Part shown: positions 33,115 to 44,547 of the stretch, one piece after another
Position numbering within the stretch: position 1 is the stretch's first letter
Layout: each line of letters opens with the position of its first letter
Origin: Adiantum capillus-veneris
Lineage: Eukaryota; Streptophyta; Polypodiopsida; Polypodiales; Pteridaceae
Length of the DNA: 64,000 nucleotides
Direction: 5' to 3'
NCBI GenBank assembly: GCA_014529385.2
Contig: CM043958.1
Span: 127,054,817-127,118,816 of the forward strand
Notes under the pieces: generated by a model
The model's database searches: none
Told to the model about the DNA's origin: nothing
Seen by the model: the letters and a program-made list of their open reading frames with translations, nothing else
Made by a program: the position numbers and the translations under genes

Positions 33115-34832
33115 AGCTCACTTGCATCTGAATTTGGCTTATCGCCCACCATATCTGGCACTAGACCAGCCATGGGCTTCTTTCCTTTCCTGTCCTCCTT
33201 GTCTTCAGAATCAGATGGCCTTTTCTTTGTAGGACAATTGTAAGCAATGTGGCCAGGCTGCTCACAGATGAAGCATTTGTTCTCTGACCTCAGGACCTTC
33301 TTTTGCTCTTTCGACTTGCGAGGAAAACGTCTTTTCCATTTCTTTGCTGGTCCCTTTTCTGATTCAGCCGTAGCTTTGCCTTTCCCTGCATTGGTTGGCT
33401 CCTGAGTCACTTTAGGAACCTCCTTGGGAACGTGCTTCTTCGCTGAATTTTTCTTGGCTGATCCTTCCTTGACGCCAGTATTGAATTCACAATCTTCTCC
33501 CTTGAGCAAACCATTGCCAGTGTTTGCTACCTCGATGAGCTGCGTCAAAGTAGTGACTTTGGTCTTCGTACAATACTTTCTCAATCCTTTGGGTAGGCCA
33601 CAACAGTATTTTTCAATCTGTTCTGTCAATGGCACAAACCTATAGGAAGTTACTGGAAGTAGAGCTTTTCAAAACTTCCGATTGTAGTCATCCAGATTCT
33701 TGCAAGTGGCAGCATTAAGCTGGTGCCATTCTGTCATGACATCTGCTTCAAAATCATCATATAACCATGCTATTGCAAAAATCTGCTTGAAATAAATCCA
33801 TGTGGACGGAGCTTGCCCTTGAAGCAATAAAGTTGTCCACCATTGTCCTGCATTCCCTGTCAAGAAAGTGGCTGCCTTGCGGACCTTTGAAGCCTCTGTA
33901 AAGTTCCCCCCTGCATAGGCCTTGTCAAACTGTTGGAGGAATGAGAGAGCCTTCTTCCTGTCATCAAACCGTGTAAAGGTCGTGAAAGTCACACCTTTGC
34001 CACCTTCTTTGTACGGAGTTGGCCTCTCCAGCGGCATTAAGTTGTCATATGGAAGTGACTGAAACATGGGAACACTGTTAGTATTCATTTGTGTTCCCTG
34101 ACCGCAATTAAGTTGACCTGGAAATGCCATATTTGGCTGTTGTTTTGTAATTCCAGCCATACCAAAATTTGCCTGTGGCATCCCAAATTGGCCTTGAGTG
34201 CTTTGAAACCCTGGTAGCATGCCCGTGACACCATACATGGGGTTAGGCATCATCGTTTGAGCACCCCCGAACACTGTTCTTGGCGTGTAAAACCGATTTC
34301 CAGGTGCATGACCAGCCATGCTCTGGAATACCGATCCACCTCCAAAATAGCCAGGGTGTACTGAAGGTGGTGGGAAGACCTGTTGCATAGCCTGTAGGTT
34401 GCTTCCCTGCCCATTAGAACCAGCTAGAGGCTGCTGAAAAGTGGCTGGCTGAACTGGTACAGCTTGAAAGACTGGCATGTCAGCCACCTGTTCTTGCACC
34501 TTAGGCACAGGTTGCGGAGACTGCATGTTCTCCGTCAAGTGTATAGGTGTTTCCATTGATTGTGTAGTATGAATCACCTGTGCTCGAGCCTTAATAGGCT
34601 TTTGAATATGATCCAGTGACCCAACTTGCTGAGACGGAAGAGGAGGTTGCAGAAAGGCTAAAAACCTCGGGTTTTGCATTACTTGTGTGAACATAGCCAC
34701 AGCAGTAGCCAACTGGGTCCTGAATATATCATCATCCGTCTGAGGTTGTCTTGAAGACTCACCCACTTCATGTGTCTGTTGACCCTGTGAAGAGGAAACC
34801 TCTTCAGTCACATCATCTGGTCTGTCAGTCAT
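33115..34832 (-). pseudogene. Element F gag
   Basis: ATG at 34832 (MTDRPDDVTEEV). A Gln/Pro/Met-rich N-terminal half follows, then capsid motifs (FTRFDDRKKALSFLQQFDKA, GNAGQWWTTLLLQG) and LTEQIEKYCCGLPKGLRKYC. A zinc knuckle CFICEQPGHIAYNC lies at about 33235-33280. One TGA at about 33665, in a position where relatives have Trp, splits an otherwise continuous frame (33669-34832 and down to 33115). The primer site next to the 5' LTR reads TGGTTCCATTGCCGGGA on the minus strand (34923-34939). Confidence 0.85.
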
Positions 34833-34939
34833 AATTGCAATTTCTTGTGTCTGGTCTATGATCCCCTGTTTCTTCAAGCCCAAACTGACCAAGGCTCACT
34901 TCTATGGGAAAAAGTGATTTAATCCCGGCAATGGAACCA

Positions 34940-36417
34940 TGAAACCGGCCTGTACTTTCATAAAGGGCGGTAGACTTAACTTCAAACCTTGATTTAGCTT
35001 TCACCCATTATTAGTCGTCTATTCTACCTGTACTTTCAAGACACAACAAAGGGGAGAGGGATACAGGTTGCTAGATTGCACCTGTATGAGTAGACCGACA
35101 CCAGATTGGCCCCTAACTTAGGCGCCCCTTTCGGTATTTCTTTATTGTTTAAAAGAGGGAATAAACGCTGTGGTTCCCTACAAGCTGCCCCACACAAGCT
35201 CGGCTGAATTTCAACTGTTCCGGCCCGATTTCGGCAGCATAACTGTACTAGGATCCTTCACAGTCAGTATCCCCATGCATGGAATGACTTTCCCGACGCA
35301 TACAGGCACTTTGCAAAACCTGACGAGAATCTGCAGCATGTTGAATTCTCTGTTTTCAGCCCTGAAAATGCGCCAGATCACCTGTACAACGGTCCCTTTG
35401 CGTCCCCAAACCTCCTGGGGGTATTAGGGTCCGTTTAGGGCCAAAACCCTAAACCTGCAAAAATACACAGCAGGCTGTAATTTACTGTTTCGGGCTGCGT
35501 TTCGCGTGCCGGTCGCATTCGTAGCAAGTCCTTGAGCTCCCGCACCTGTAGGGCTACTTGCCCTTTGAATCGGACGAGATTTCTGGCGTGAAACCTCTCC
35601 GAATTCACCTGTACCTGCGGGGGATTAGCCGCTAGCTAATCCAGTACCTGTGCAAGAGGCTCTTGCCTCGGCAATCGCGCATGAACCCACACAACTGTAA
35701 TTGGTCAATTGAAAAGCCCACTAGAGGGGCATAACATACTGCCATAGGGGAGAGAGAGGGCAGTGCGTAGCGTGCAGGGCATCACTCCTGGCACCGCACT
35801 GTACATAGGAGGGAAAGGAAGCACTCCATAGCTCTTATCCTGTGACCAAAATCTGAAAATGAGCCTCTCCCAGCTTCAAATTCAGCGCCACTTCTTGTTG
35901 CATGAGGAAAGTGCACCAGAAGGTGCCACTTGGCACATTTACAAGCATTTTCCCGTTTCGGGGTTGCCGCCTAAAAATCTCCCAACCGGTTGCCCAGTTG
36001 ACTTCACGGCAGAGTAAGAAAATGTTCTCCTTGTCATTCAGGAGGTAATGACGCAAACACATTTTCAGGTCCCAAAATAGTAGTTCCCTAAATTTTAAGA
36101 GATGCTGCCATTGTATCTTTCTAGGTCATCTGACCCCCTTTGTACACTGCAGCCACACCCAAAACTGAAATGTAGCCTCTGTAGCAAAGGATTCCACTTT
36201 GGCTAGTCAATGACCCCACTTTGGCTAACCATAGTCTTTGTCCAACCTTAGTGTTCTCTCTTGCCCTCAGGCCTGGACTCCCTCTGGACAATTCCACACT
36301 AGCTATGCAATGCAGGGCAATTAGATTTCCCGAGGGTTGTTTCCAAAAAGTGAAAGTAAATAGATAATAAGAAAGAAATCAACAAAAAGGATAGATAGTA
36401 GTCACACGCTGGTGACA
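34940..36417 (-). repeat. Element F 5' LTR
   Basis: 1,478 bp. The element spans 27733-36417 (8,685 bp) with perfect target repeats GGCGC at 27728-27732 and 36418-36422. The two LTRs differ at only scattered positions by eye, so F is one of the youngest insertions in the nest. Confidence 0.95.
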
Positions 36418-37577
36418 GGCGCCCCTGTAGATATTTCTTTATTCTTATTATACTTGAGAAAAAACTGTGAACTTCTACAAGCTGTTCCATTTTTATCGGG
36501 CTGAAATTCCTCTACTCCAACCCGATTTCGGCAACATAACCACAGTAGAAGTCTCCACGGACAAAATCCCAAGCAAACATTGACTTTCCACGCACTTTAG
36601 AGGACTTTGCAAAACCTGACGTGAAATTGTAGCTCGCTGAATTCTCTGTTTTGCGCTCCAATCTGCGTGTCGATCACTTTTCTGGGTAGCCCTCGAGCTC
36701 TCGCACCTGAGGGTCACTTGCCCCTTGAATTAGACGAGATTCCTCGCAGAAAATCTCTCTAAATTGTCGTGAACTAGCACCAATGCTTTCTCGAGGCTCC
36801 CCTGACAAATAAACGATCCGAGCACTTCCACCTAACGTGCCCCTTGAATTAGACGAGATTCCTCGCAAAAAATCTCTCTAAATTGTCATGAAGTAGCACC
36901 AATGCTTTCTCGGGGCTCCCTTGACAAATAAACGATCCGAGTGCTTCCACCTAACCCTCACCAAGCTGTCCAAACCTGTCCATGGCTGTAATTGCAGTTT
37001 TTTGACCCAATTTCGCCAGCATAACGGCGCAAATACCCCTGTAGGTCAAAAGTACACGTCAAGGACACTTTCCCTTGCGGTATGGAAGCTTTCCAGTGAG
37101 CTGCATGTCAAGTTCAGCATGCTGTAATTTTCTGTTTTGCCACTACTAGGTGCCTACTGCCCTGCACACGCATCCCAAGGCCTTCTGAGGCTCCTCTGCC
37201 AATTCTCTGCAGTTTAGGTGTGAACCCCTAAGCCTGCAGAAAAACATAGCAGGCTGTAATTCTCTGTTTTGGACCATTTCGAGCAGAGCAAGCACGCCTA
37301 CGCGTGTCTCAGGTGCTCCCGCACGCAATGGGAGAGTTCCCATGTAAATTGGACGAGTTTTCATGCAAGAAAACTCTCCGTTCTCGCATTCCTTCGCGCT
37401 GGAACTGTGCGTACTTGAAGGGGATTAGCAATTAGCTAATCCGGTTCCTGTACAGAAGGCTCTTGCCTTGGCAAACGCGCATAAAACCCGGTTCCTGTAC
37501 AGAAGGCTCTAGCCTTGGCAAAAATCATCGAAAAGAAACCAACAACTCAAGTTAGCAATTGCCACGTCCTCGTGACA
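36418..37577 (-). repeat. Element E 5' LTR, part 2
   Basis: Continues E from the GGCGC duplicate and ends CCTCGTGACA at 37577. It contains a 119-bp tandem duplication (36719-36837, 36838-36956) not present in the left LTR, and lacks several hundred bases found there at its outer end. Confidence 0.85.
36719..36956. repeat. 119-bp tandem duplication in element E LTR
   Basis: Two units both start TGCCCCTTGAATTAGACGAG and differ at a few positions. The left LTR has one unit at about 10130-10240. Confidence 0.85.
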
Positions 37578-38665
37578 ACAGCCTGCATTGTTTGGAGGGC
37601 ATAACCATCTAGGTCTGGGTTAGGAGTCACAACAGCAATACTCTCCCCGTAAATAACCACAAGGGTCCGGGCCATGAGTAAAAACAACACTTTTCAATCA
37701 TTCAATACTCCCTCCGCAAATAACCACAAGGTTCGGGCCATAAGTATGAACAAGCATTCTCAAACATTATTTCTCACTTCTCCACCCGGGAGTAAAATCA
37801 CCAATCATTGAAACCAGTATTAAAACGAGAGTCAAACAATTCAAATCCTCACCAAGACAGGTTCAAAATAGATACCATCCATTTTAAACAAATTCCAAAC
37901 AGGATCATCAAACAAGTTCTCAAACAGATTTCAAACTTAAAAAGCAATCTCAACATTAGTCGAGCCCGAAAAGTCGATTGGCTTTCCTTCTTGAAACTTG
38001 CACCAAAAAATAAGGGTTAGGTTCATTCCATAGGGTCGTAGCCAAGCACGACATGGTCCATCAGCTCTTGGACAAACAATGTTTCTTTGGCGGCGATGGT
38101 AGTCCCAAGATAGCAATTACACTAAACCTCCAAGGTCATCTGCTCGTGAAGAGACATCTACTAAGAGATGTCGAGAAATTTCAAGTTATAATCTGCTAGG
38201 GTTTCCATGGCAAGCATTTCAAGATACCCCACTCTGCCAGAAGTTGCACCCCGAAGAAGATGTGAGAAACCATATAGCTTCGGACAAAATAATTAAGCTT
38301 GCCAAGTCCTTGGGATGTGTGGCTTGGTAGCTATAGACATCAACATCTGCATGGCACTGCTTCTGAGAAAAACAGTGACTCGAAACAAATCTGGATCCTT
38401 CTCTTGCAAGTGATCTTATGGCTTATGCCCTGTAAGACATGAGCGGGGAAGACGGGAGCGTGCTCGATGCCCAATGAAGTAAGGGTACGAGTGACTATTA
38501 AGTCCGGGGTGGGAGCACGAAGCTAAAATTTCCAATGAAATTTGGAAGTGCGATCTTGCTCTGTCTCCTCTTTGGTAGGACCGGTATGCTTTCAAGAAAG
38601 CACACACACGCCTGATGCTCTGAGTGTGCCCGATGCTCTGAGTGTGCCCGATGCTCTGATACCAT
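37578..38665 (-). mobile_element. Element C' internal region, 5' half
   Basis: Reverse complement of element C 24175-25155, non-coding. At its right end, 38614-38660, an 18-bp unit GATGCTCTGAGTGTGCCC is repeated and runs into the primer site, so the primer-site half CTCTGA is present three times. The intact copy on the minus strand is TGGTATCAGAGC (38653-38664). Confidence 0.82.
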
Positions 38666-39264
38666 TTTCACAAGACGGGCACCACGTGCCATTAGAAAAG
38701 AACAGACTGAACAGACTTTTAGCACTTCAATAACAACTGAACTGAAAGAGAGACGACACGCGACACGGAGTGGCGGAATTCCACCCCAGAGAGTATTGGC
38801 CCCAAACCTTGGTGCCCCTTTTGGTATTTCTTTATATTGTATCAACCGAGTACAAGCCGGTACTCCAGACTCTGTACCTTCTCCAGGAAGCATGCTAAAG
38901 AATGAGCTCTAGCCTCATATTTAAAGGCCCTAGGCCCCAAAAGCAGTTTTACATAAAAAGCCTTCAAACTCAAAAGCTTTTGGTCCAAAAGCAATGCCAA
39001 AAAGCTGCCAGCGTAAATCACAGAATTCTGTACAACTTCCACGTCAGCATACAATGCAAAACGCGGAAATCCGTACAGTTTGTCACGTCATCATGTCAAC
39101 GCAATTTTCGAAAATCCGTACAATCTGCCACGTCAACAAGCCAGCGTGAATTGTGGATTCATTTTCTGTTGCTTCTGGCTCTTCACTTAGGGTTTAGGCC
39201 CCTCGGCCATGATCTGCAAGTCGGCTCCATTCTTCAGGGCTTGACACGTCAGCCGTTTGTGACA
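38666..39264 (-). repeat. Element C' 5' LTR
   Basis: Matches the C LTRs in reverse, including the core near 38800-38830. It ends GTTTGTGACA at 39264, followed by TCCCC. Confidence 0.85.
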
Positions 39265-40740
39265 TCCCCTCTTTGAGATAGTCGGCTCTCTCTTCTGCAG
39301 TTAATCGAGGTCGTGCATCTTTCTTTTTCTGGGAGTTCTTCTTCTTTCTATGATCGTTGGTCGAGGTCTGTTTGGTCTCGCGAGTCTAAACTTCATCAGT
39401 GGGGTAGGTCAAATTACCCAAATGTATCAAGAATCCTTGCTTAACATGTCCCATTAGTTGTTGTATAGGCTCGGGCTTTTGTTCAAGGCAGTAATCTCGG
39501 ATCTCTGTAGGGAGTTCGTAGCAAAATCGCTCAATTTGTTCTTTAAAAGTGACCTTCTTAAATGAAGAGATCGGTAGAAAAGAATCCCAAAACCTCTCAC
39601 AAGAAGCGTCCAAAGTGTCACCCTTGGTCATCTGAAGATGGTTCCAAGCGGTTCTCACATCTCGTTCGTACTCCTGGTCAACCAAGAAGAAATAAAGAGC
39701 GGTTTGAACTTCAATCACTTGGTCGGGGCTTCTTTCCTCAAAAGAAGAGTGGACCACCAAGTTTGTGCATTTCCCTTCAAAAACGATGCTGCCCTCCTAA
39801 TCTTGGAGTGCTCTGAGTAACGTCCTGCAGAGAAGGCAATATCAAACTGCTGAATGAAAGCCAAAGCCTTCGGAGCATCTCGGAATCCGGAAAAGGATTC
39901 AAATTTCATTGACTGTCCACCCTCTTTAAATTCCTTTGTCTTTTTATTCTCGTCTTCGAGGAAGTCATACTAGTTGGCGTTGTACAAGTGTTTCTTCTTT
40001 GTGTAAAACACGTGATCGTCGGAGTCCGAACTGGTAGAGGATGACTCCTCCATAGAACTATCAGAAACTGGTCGGAATCAAATCTTCTTTGCCTTTTTCT
40101 TGTTCCTTCCAAAACTTTGTTTCTTGCTTTGCTTCTTGCCCTTTCTGTCCTCCTCGCTCGAGCCGGAAGAGGAAGAGCTAGAAGAATTGTTAGAAGAAGA
40201 GAAAGAAGAACTGGATAGTCCTTCGAAATGCAGATGCTTCTTCTGTTTTCGTGCAGTTGCAAAAGAAGATTGACGGCCCAAGTAACCGGGGTAGTCAGTC
40301 CCCTTATTGCGCTTCTTCAATTGCTTCTTCGATGGCTTCTTTGTGTCCAAAAGCTTATTGATTTGGGTCTGGACCACATCATGGAGTTGTTCTTTAGTGA
40401 ACCTCTTCGGAGTAGGAGGTTTCTTGATTGCCGGTTTGATTGGTGTTTGGATGGCTTTCTGCCATTGGGTATGCACTCAGCCATCGACTGCTTGGTCAAA
40501 AATTTTGCATACTGGGGATCCTTGGCAAACTGAAGCATCTGCTTTGCGCACTCGTCAACCCGCTATCGACGTTGCATCTCCATGAGTTCATATTGCGAGG
40601 TTCGGGTTGGCCCATACTCATTCTCTGCTAAGTCGCTTGAATTTCTTGTACTGCCTCCCGCCTCAGGGGTGGCAGATGGAGTCGTCTGATTCTCTTTGGA
40701 ATCCATAAGTGCCGCGAGAAGAAGGATCGGATTTCCCGGT
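39265..40740 (-). pseudogene. Element G gag, 5' part
   Basis: Minus strand, from about 40706 (MDSKENQTTPSATPE). It passes through a Lys-rich and then Ser-rich stretch (40078-40476) and the capsid in frames 39715-39909 and 39386-39760 (FSGFRDAPKALAFIQQFDIA, GNAQTWWSTLLLRK, LPTEIRDYCLEQKP). It then reaches LTAEERADYLKEG at 39265, where C' interrupts. The next codons, K then CFGC, lie at 8579. Several frame changes make it a relic. Confidence 0.8.
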
Positions 40741-40771
40741 AAAAGAGAAATTGGCGGTGCTCTGATACCAC

Positions 40772-41344
40772 TGTAACAAGCTTGGACATCCCAAGTCTAG
40801 ATTCTGTCGCGACACAATAGAGATTCACTTAAAATACTTCACAATTAAAGAGTCGACACTGCCCAGCGTAGCTCCGCGCCAAGAGAGATTGGTCCCAAAG
40901 ACTGGCGTCCCTTTTGGTATTTCTTTTTATATTAATCTTTGAGCAAAGTACAACTCCCGAGGGTGCTCGCTCTCAGACTCTGCGTCTAGAGGCTCTGAAG
41001 AGTGAGGCCCCTTGGGCTTATTTATTCTTACAGGGGATGCTAAAAGCAAAGCCCCAAAAGCAATAAACTCAAAGGCAACTTTGTCCAAAATTTGCCATGA
41101 AAAGTCAACAACGCAAAAGTCGAGATTTTCGTACAGTTTTGCAACGTCAGTAGTCAGCACGTTTTACGACCGTTCGTACAGCGTGCCATGTCAGCAACGT
41201 GAATCGCGGGCGTTCGTACAACAGCCACGTCAACAGCTCTTTCCGCATTATTTTAATGCCTAGGTGTCCCTTTGGCCCCTTAGCAGTTGTCCATAAGTTG
41301 TTCCAACTTATCAGTTGGTCATGCTGTGTCATTAGTTTGTGACA
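40772..41344 (-). repeat. Element G 5' LTR
   Basis: 573 bp. Its inner edge TGTAACAAGC adjoins the minus-strand primer site TGGTATCAGAGC (40759-40770). The outer edge ends TTTGTGACA. It is related to the element A LTR and contains the shared core at about 40895-40935. The 3' LTR is missing, so the target duplication cannot be checked. Confidence 0.85.
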
Positions 41345-42047
41345 AGTGCTGAGTTATTTTTAAGGCCTTGCTTTATTTAATAAGTGGTTGCCCACTTATT
41401 AAGTGGGCGGCCGTCCAACAATTTTTAAAAATATGTGAACCTGTTTGAAAACTCAAAAAACTCTATGAGCTGAAAACAAATGCTACACAACATTTCCCAA
41501 GCATCCTTGGATGCAGTTCTCACTCACAGATTCAATGCAAACAGAGATTCCTTGCGGAAAAGCATTTGCTTTTCTTGGAGAGCACTTACAAATATACTGA
41601 TTTTTAGAAAAAGCTTCTCAAAATCTATCTTTATTCTTGTGCTTGCGTCTTTACGCATATTCCTTTTTCCAGTTAGGATTTCCTGCCAGACCAATGGAAT
41701 ATTCCCTTTTTGATGCTCTCGTTACCCATCATGTGACGCATCGGGAATATCTCCCACCGAGCTAACCTTTGCGGTGCGTAATGTCACCCATCATATGACA
41801 CATTAGAGTTGTCCGTTCCTTATGGTTTTTATCAATTCTAGTAGCTCTATAGTTCTGAACCTTTACGGTTCAAGTGTACACATTTAAATATCCTAATTTC
41901 AGTAAATAGAAATTACTCTTAAAAAAAGAAAATAGTCCATCTAGCAACATCCTTCATGTAAAACATAAAGCAATTTCTCTCATTTTTTTGCGCGTCTTTT
42001 TGTACCCACACTTCCAAGTCGGCATTCTAGCCCCGTTTCCATTTCAC
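41345..42047. other. Intron 1 sequence between element G and solo LTR
   Basis: No gene seen. It holds a perfect 11-bp inverted repeat, TTAATAAGTGG / CCACTTATTAA with a 4-base loop, at 41377-41402, and two copies of ACCCATCAT(G/A)TGAC(G/A)CAT near 41726 and 41787. Confidence 0.6.
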
Positions 42048-43221
42048 TATAAGGTGCAACAGAAGTGAATGTTGATATTGCTCAAGATGAGTGCTCCGAA
42101 CTGTGCTCAAGGGTTTCTTTTACTTATGGAAGGGAGAGCCTTCCGTTCCTGTAGAGAGAGAGTGCAATGATCACAAACAAAGTGAATGCTACTGTGAATG
42201 AAAGTGCTGAGACTAAGAGAGAGAGAGAGAGAAAAAAGAATACGACACCAATCGGTTCTCAAACCCTCCTCCAAGGGCCCCCCTCTCTATGGCGAGAGAG
42301 GTCTATGCTATAGATTGCACAAATCTGGTACAATGGTCTAGATTTAATGGACTTGCTGACGATGTCGACGACAATGACGACGACGACGAGGACGGGCTGA
42401 AAACTGAAAACGCTAGGGCTGAAATGCTGAAATCTGGAAAAGGCTGACCTTCTATTGAACACTGACACTGTGTCGGCGAGGATGGCGATGACGACGACGA
42501 CGACTCAATGATGATGCGCTGAAAATGCAGATGCTGAAATCTGAAAACAGCGGGCTGAAATTGTAAACACTCGCTGACTCGACAATAAGGCTAGGATCTG
42601 CTGTGGGTAGGTGAGATCTGTGAAGCTAGGGGCTGATTCTGCAATGGCTAAGGGCTGAAAACTGTAAACGCTAACTGACGTGGCTGATCTGGCGCCGGGA
42701 AATTGCAAAACGCTAGGCCTGATCTGCAAATGAAAACGCCAGGAAAGGGTGGGGCTGATCTGCTACAGAAAATGCCAGGCTGATCTTGTTGGTTGAAAAC
42801 GCTAGGGTTCTCTACCAGTCTTGCTAAGAAGGTGCACTGCAAGTTGCTGGAACTTCTTCTGCTGGAAATGGGCGCCCCCTCTTTGCTTATATACCTGCAG
42901 GCTGCTACAAGCTAGGTCGAGCAGCCACTCCTACAGCCCCACGACCTTGGAAATTGGTGCAATTAAATAATAAAATGCCAAATTTCGTGTAAAGTGTTCT
43001 GTCCCAAAACTGGCCGGAATTTGGATCTTTTGCTTGGACAATGCATATGATGGGTGGTACTGGGTTTGCAATTAGAGGATACGCAACTACTCTTAAGTGC
43101 CTGGACATGCACGGCGTGCGCACAGGCTCACAAAGGTGCCATAACATTTCCAAGGCTAACTTGAACCCTAGACCTGAGATAGCTTGTCCACATGCACTTA
43201 GGGTTAGATGTGCACGTGACA
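42048..43221 (-). repeat. Solo LTR of a D-related family
   Basis: 1,174 bp homologous to the D LTRs: AAGGTGCAAC start, CTCAAGATGAGTGCTCCGAA, GAC trinucleotides, the GGGCTGAAA and AAAACGCTA repeats, and a GGGTTAGATGTGCACGTGACA-like end. It is flanked by perfect TTCAC repeats at 42043-42047 and 43222-43226, with no internal region. That is the signature of recombination between two LTRs. Confidence 0.9.
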
Positions 43222-44217
43222 TTCACGGACGTGAATGTTTTCGTTGCCTTGGTCTCAACTGTTTCAGTTTCTGTTCCAGTTTCCTGTTAACTATGCCCCA
43301 TGGGCAAGATTTTCCTCCATGAAATCATTCATGAAATGACACTACAAATTATCCGATATTTAGATGCCTTAAAGCCAAACGAGGATGCTTCATATTCCTT
43401 CCAATGCTACTCTAGAACCAAGTAATGCTGTAGTATCTATTCAATGCCATGCATGGTGGATCCGGATGGTTACGTTGTCCTGTGGATGACTGTCCTTTAT
43501 GGGTGAATCCAGGCTCATCTAAATTGTGATCTCATTCTCTACCCCCTGTTCGATCGATTCCAGCCTGATTAACATGCACCAACAGGATCCATTGTTAGAA
43601 GGAATCTTCAGCTCGCTCGTCCGTACTTATTGAGTATTGCTTCTTGCATTCAATAAGCCGTCTCAATGGGGTGATTTCTGCATAAATGAAAGTGCACTGA
43701 ACTTGGAAAAAGAGTGGTTTTAGCCTGATGTTTGTGCTATTAAAGTAGCAGCTGCTTGTTACTTGAGTCGTTTTTGAATGCAAGCTGCAGTCTTCAATTT
43801 TGTTGCTGTCGAACGACATTGAGTGTTTGGTGATGGCCACCTCTATTTTTTGTCTTCCTTATCTATCGCGCCAGCATTTTGTCCTTCCTACATACAGTAA
43901 GTCTGTGTCAGCTTTCCTAAATAGGTTTTGTGTCTATGATGCCCATTGTATGCGATTTACCGACATTTTGTGTGTTCAAATGCACAATCAAGGGGCTGCA
44001 TTTAGTTGAAGCTTTTATTTGCTTTTGGGGGGAAGTGAGATTTCCCTTTCAGTCTCATCAACGAACACTGAAACAAGGCTTCCTTTCACAGGCTGTTTCC
44101 TGCTCATCAAGGGTTGTTGAGGGATTAAATGACTTTTGAAGGTAACCTCTGAAGAGAGAGGACTCTTTGTGATAAAACAGCATCTTAGCTAACATATTCT
44201 GGTGTTTTTTTTGGCAG
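43222..44217 (+). other. Intron 1, 3' end, with hairpin repeat copy 3
   Basis: No gene. At about 43447-43530 it has GGATGGTTACGTTGTCCTGT, GGATGACTGTCCTTTATGGG and GTGAATCCAGGCTCATCT, a copy of the dispersed hairpin repeat. The pyrimidine-rich acceptor of SF3A2 exon 2 ends at 44217. Confidence 0.6.
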
Positions 44218-44387
44218 TTATGAGTGCAAATTATGTTTGACCCTTCACAATAATGAAGGCAATTACCTTGCACACACACAAGGGAAAAGACATCAGACAA
44301 ACTTAGCCAAGCGAGCTGCTCGCGAAGCCAAGGAGGCTCCCATTCAGCCACAGCCAAACAAACGCAAAGTGGCACCAAGAAAAACAG
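44218..44387 (+). CDS. SF3A2: SF3A2 exon 2: zinc finger
   Basis: The acceptor is a strong pyrimidine tract ending TTGGCAG|T. The exon completes Ser51 and encodes YECKLC...GNYLAHTQGKRHQ, the matrin-type U1-like C2H2 finger. It then has a basic stretch and ends in ACAG before GTACAT. It lies 37.8 kb from exon 1 but keeps phase exactly. Confidence 0.94.
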
Positions 44388-44470
44388 GTACATGGATTGG
44401 TAAGCTTGTTCTTCATGGTGAGGTAAAAAGTTCTTTCGATTCTCACACTTTTATTCATGTTCTTTCATAG

Positions 44471-44547
44471 TTAAAATTGGACGGCCTGGTTATCGAGTTA
44501 CGAAGCAGTATGATCCAGATACTAAGCAACGCTCTCTACTTTTTCAG
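44471..44547 (+). CDS. SF3A2: SF3A2 exon 3
   Basis: Acceptor TTTCATAG. It completes a Val codon and encodes KIGRPGYRVTKQYDP...RSLLFQ, a highly conserved SF3A2 block. Donor CAG|GTATTT. Confidence 0.93.

Noticed and set aside
36719-36956. Tandem units considered as a CRISPR-like or satellite array
   Set aside because: Only two units, directly adjacent with no spacers, inside an LTR of a plant genome.
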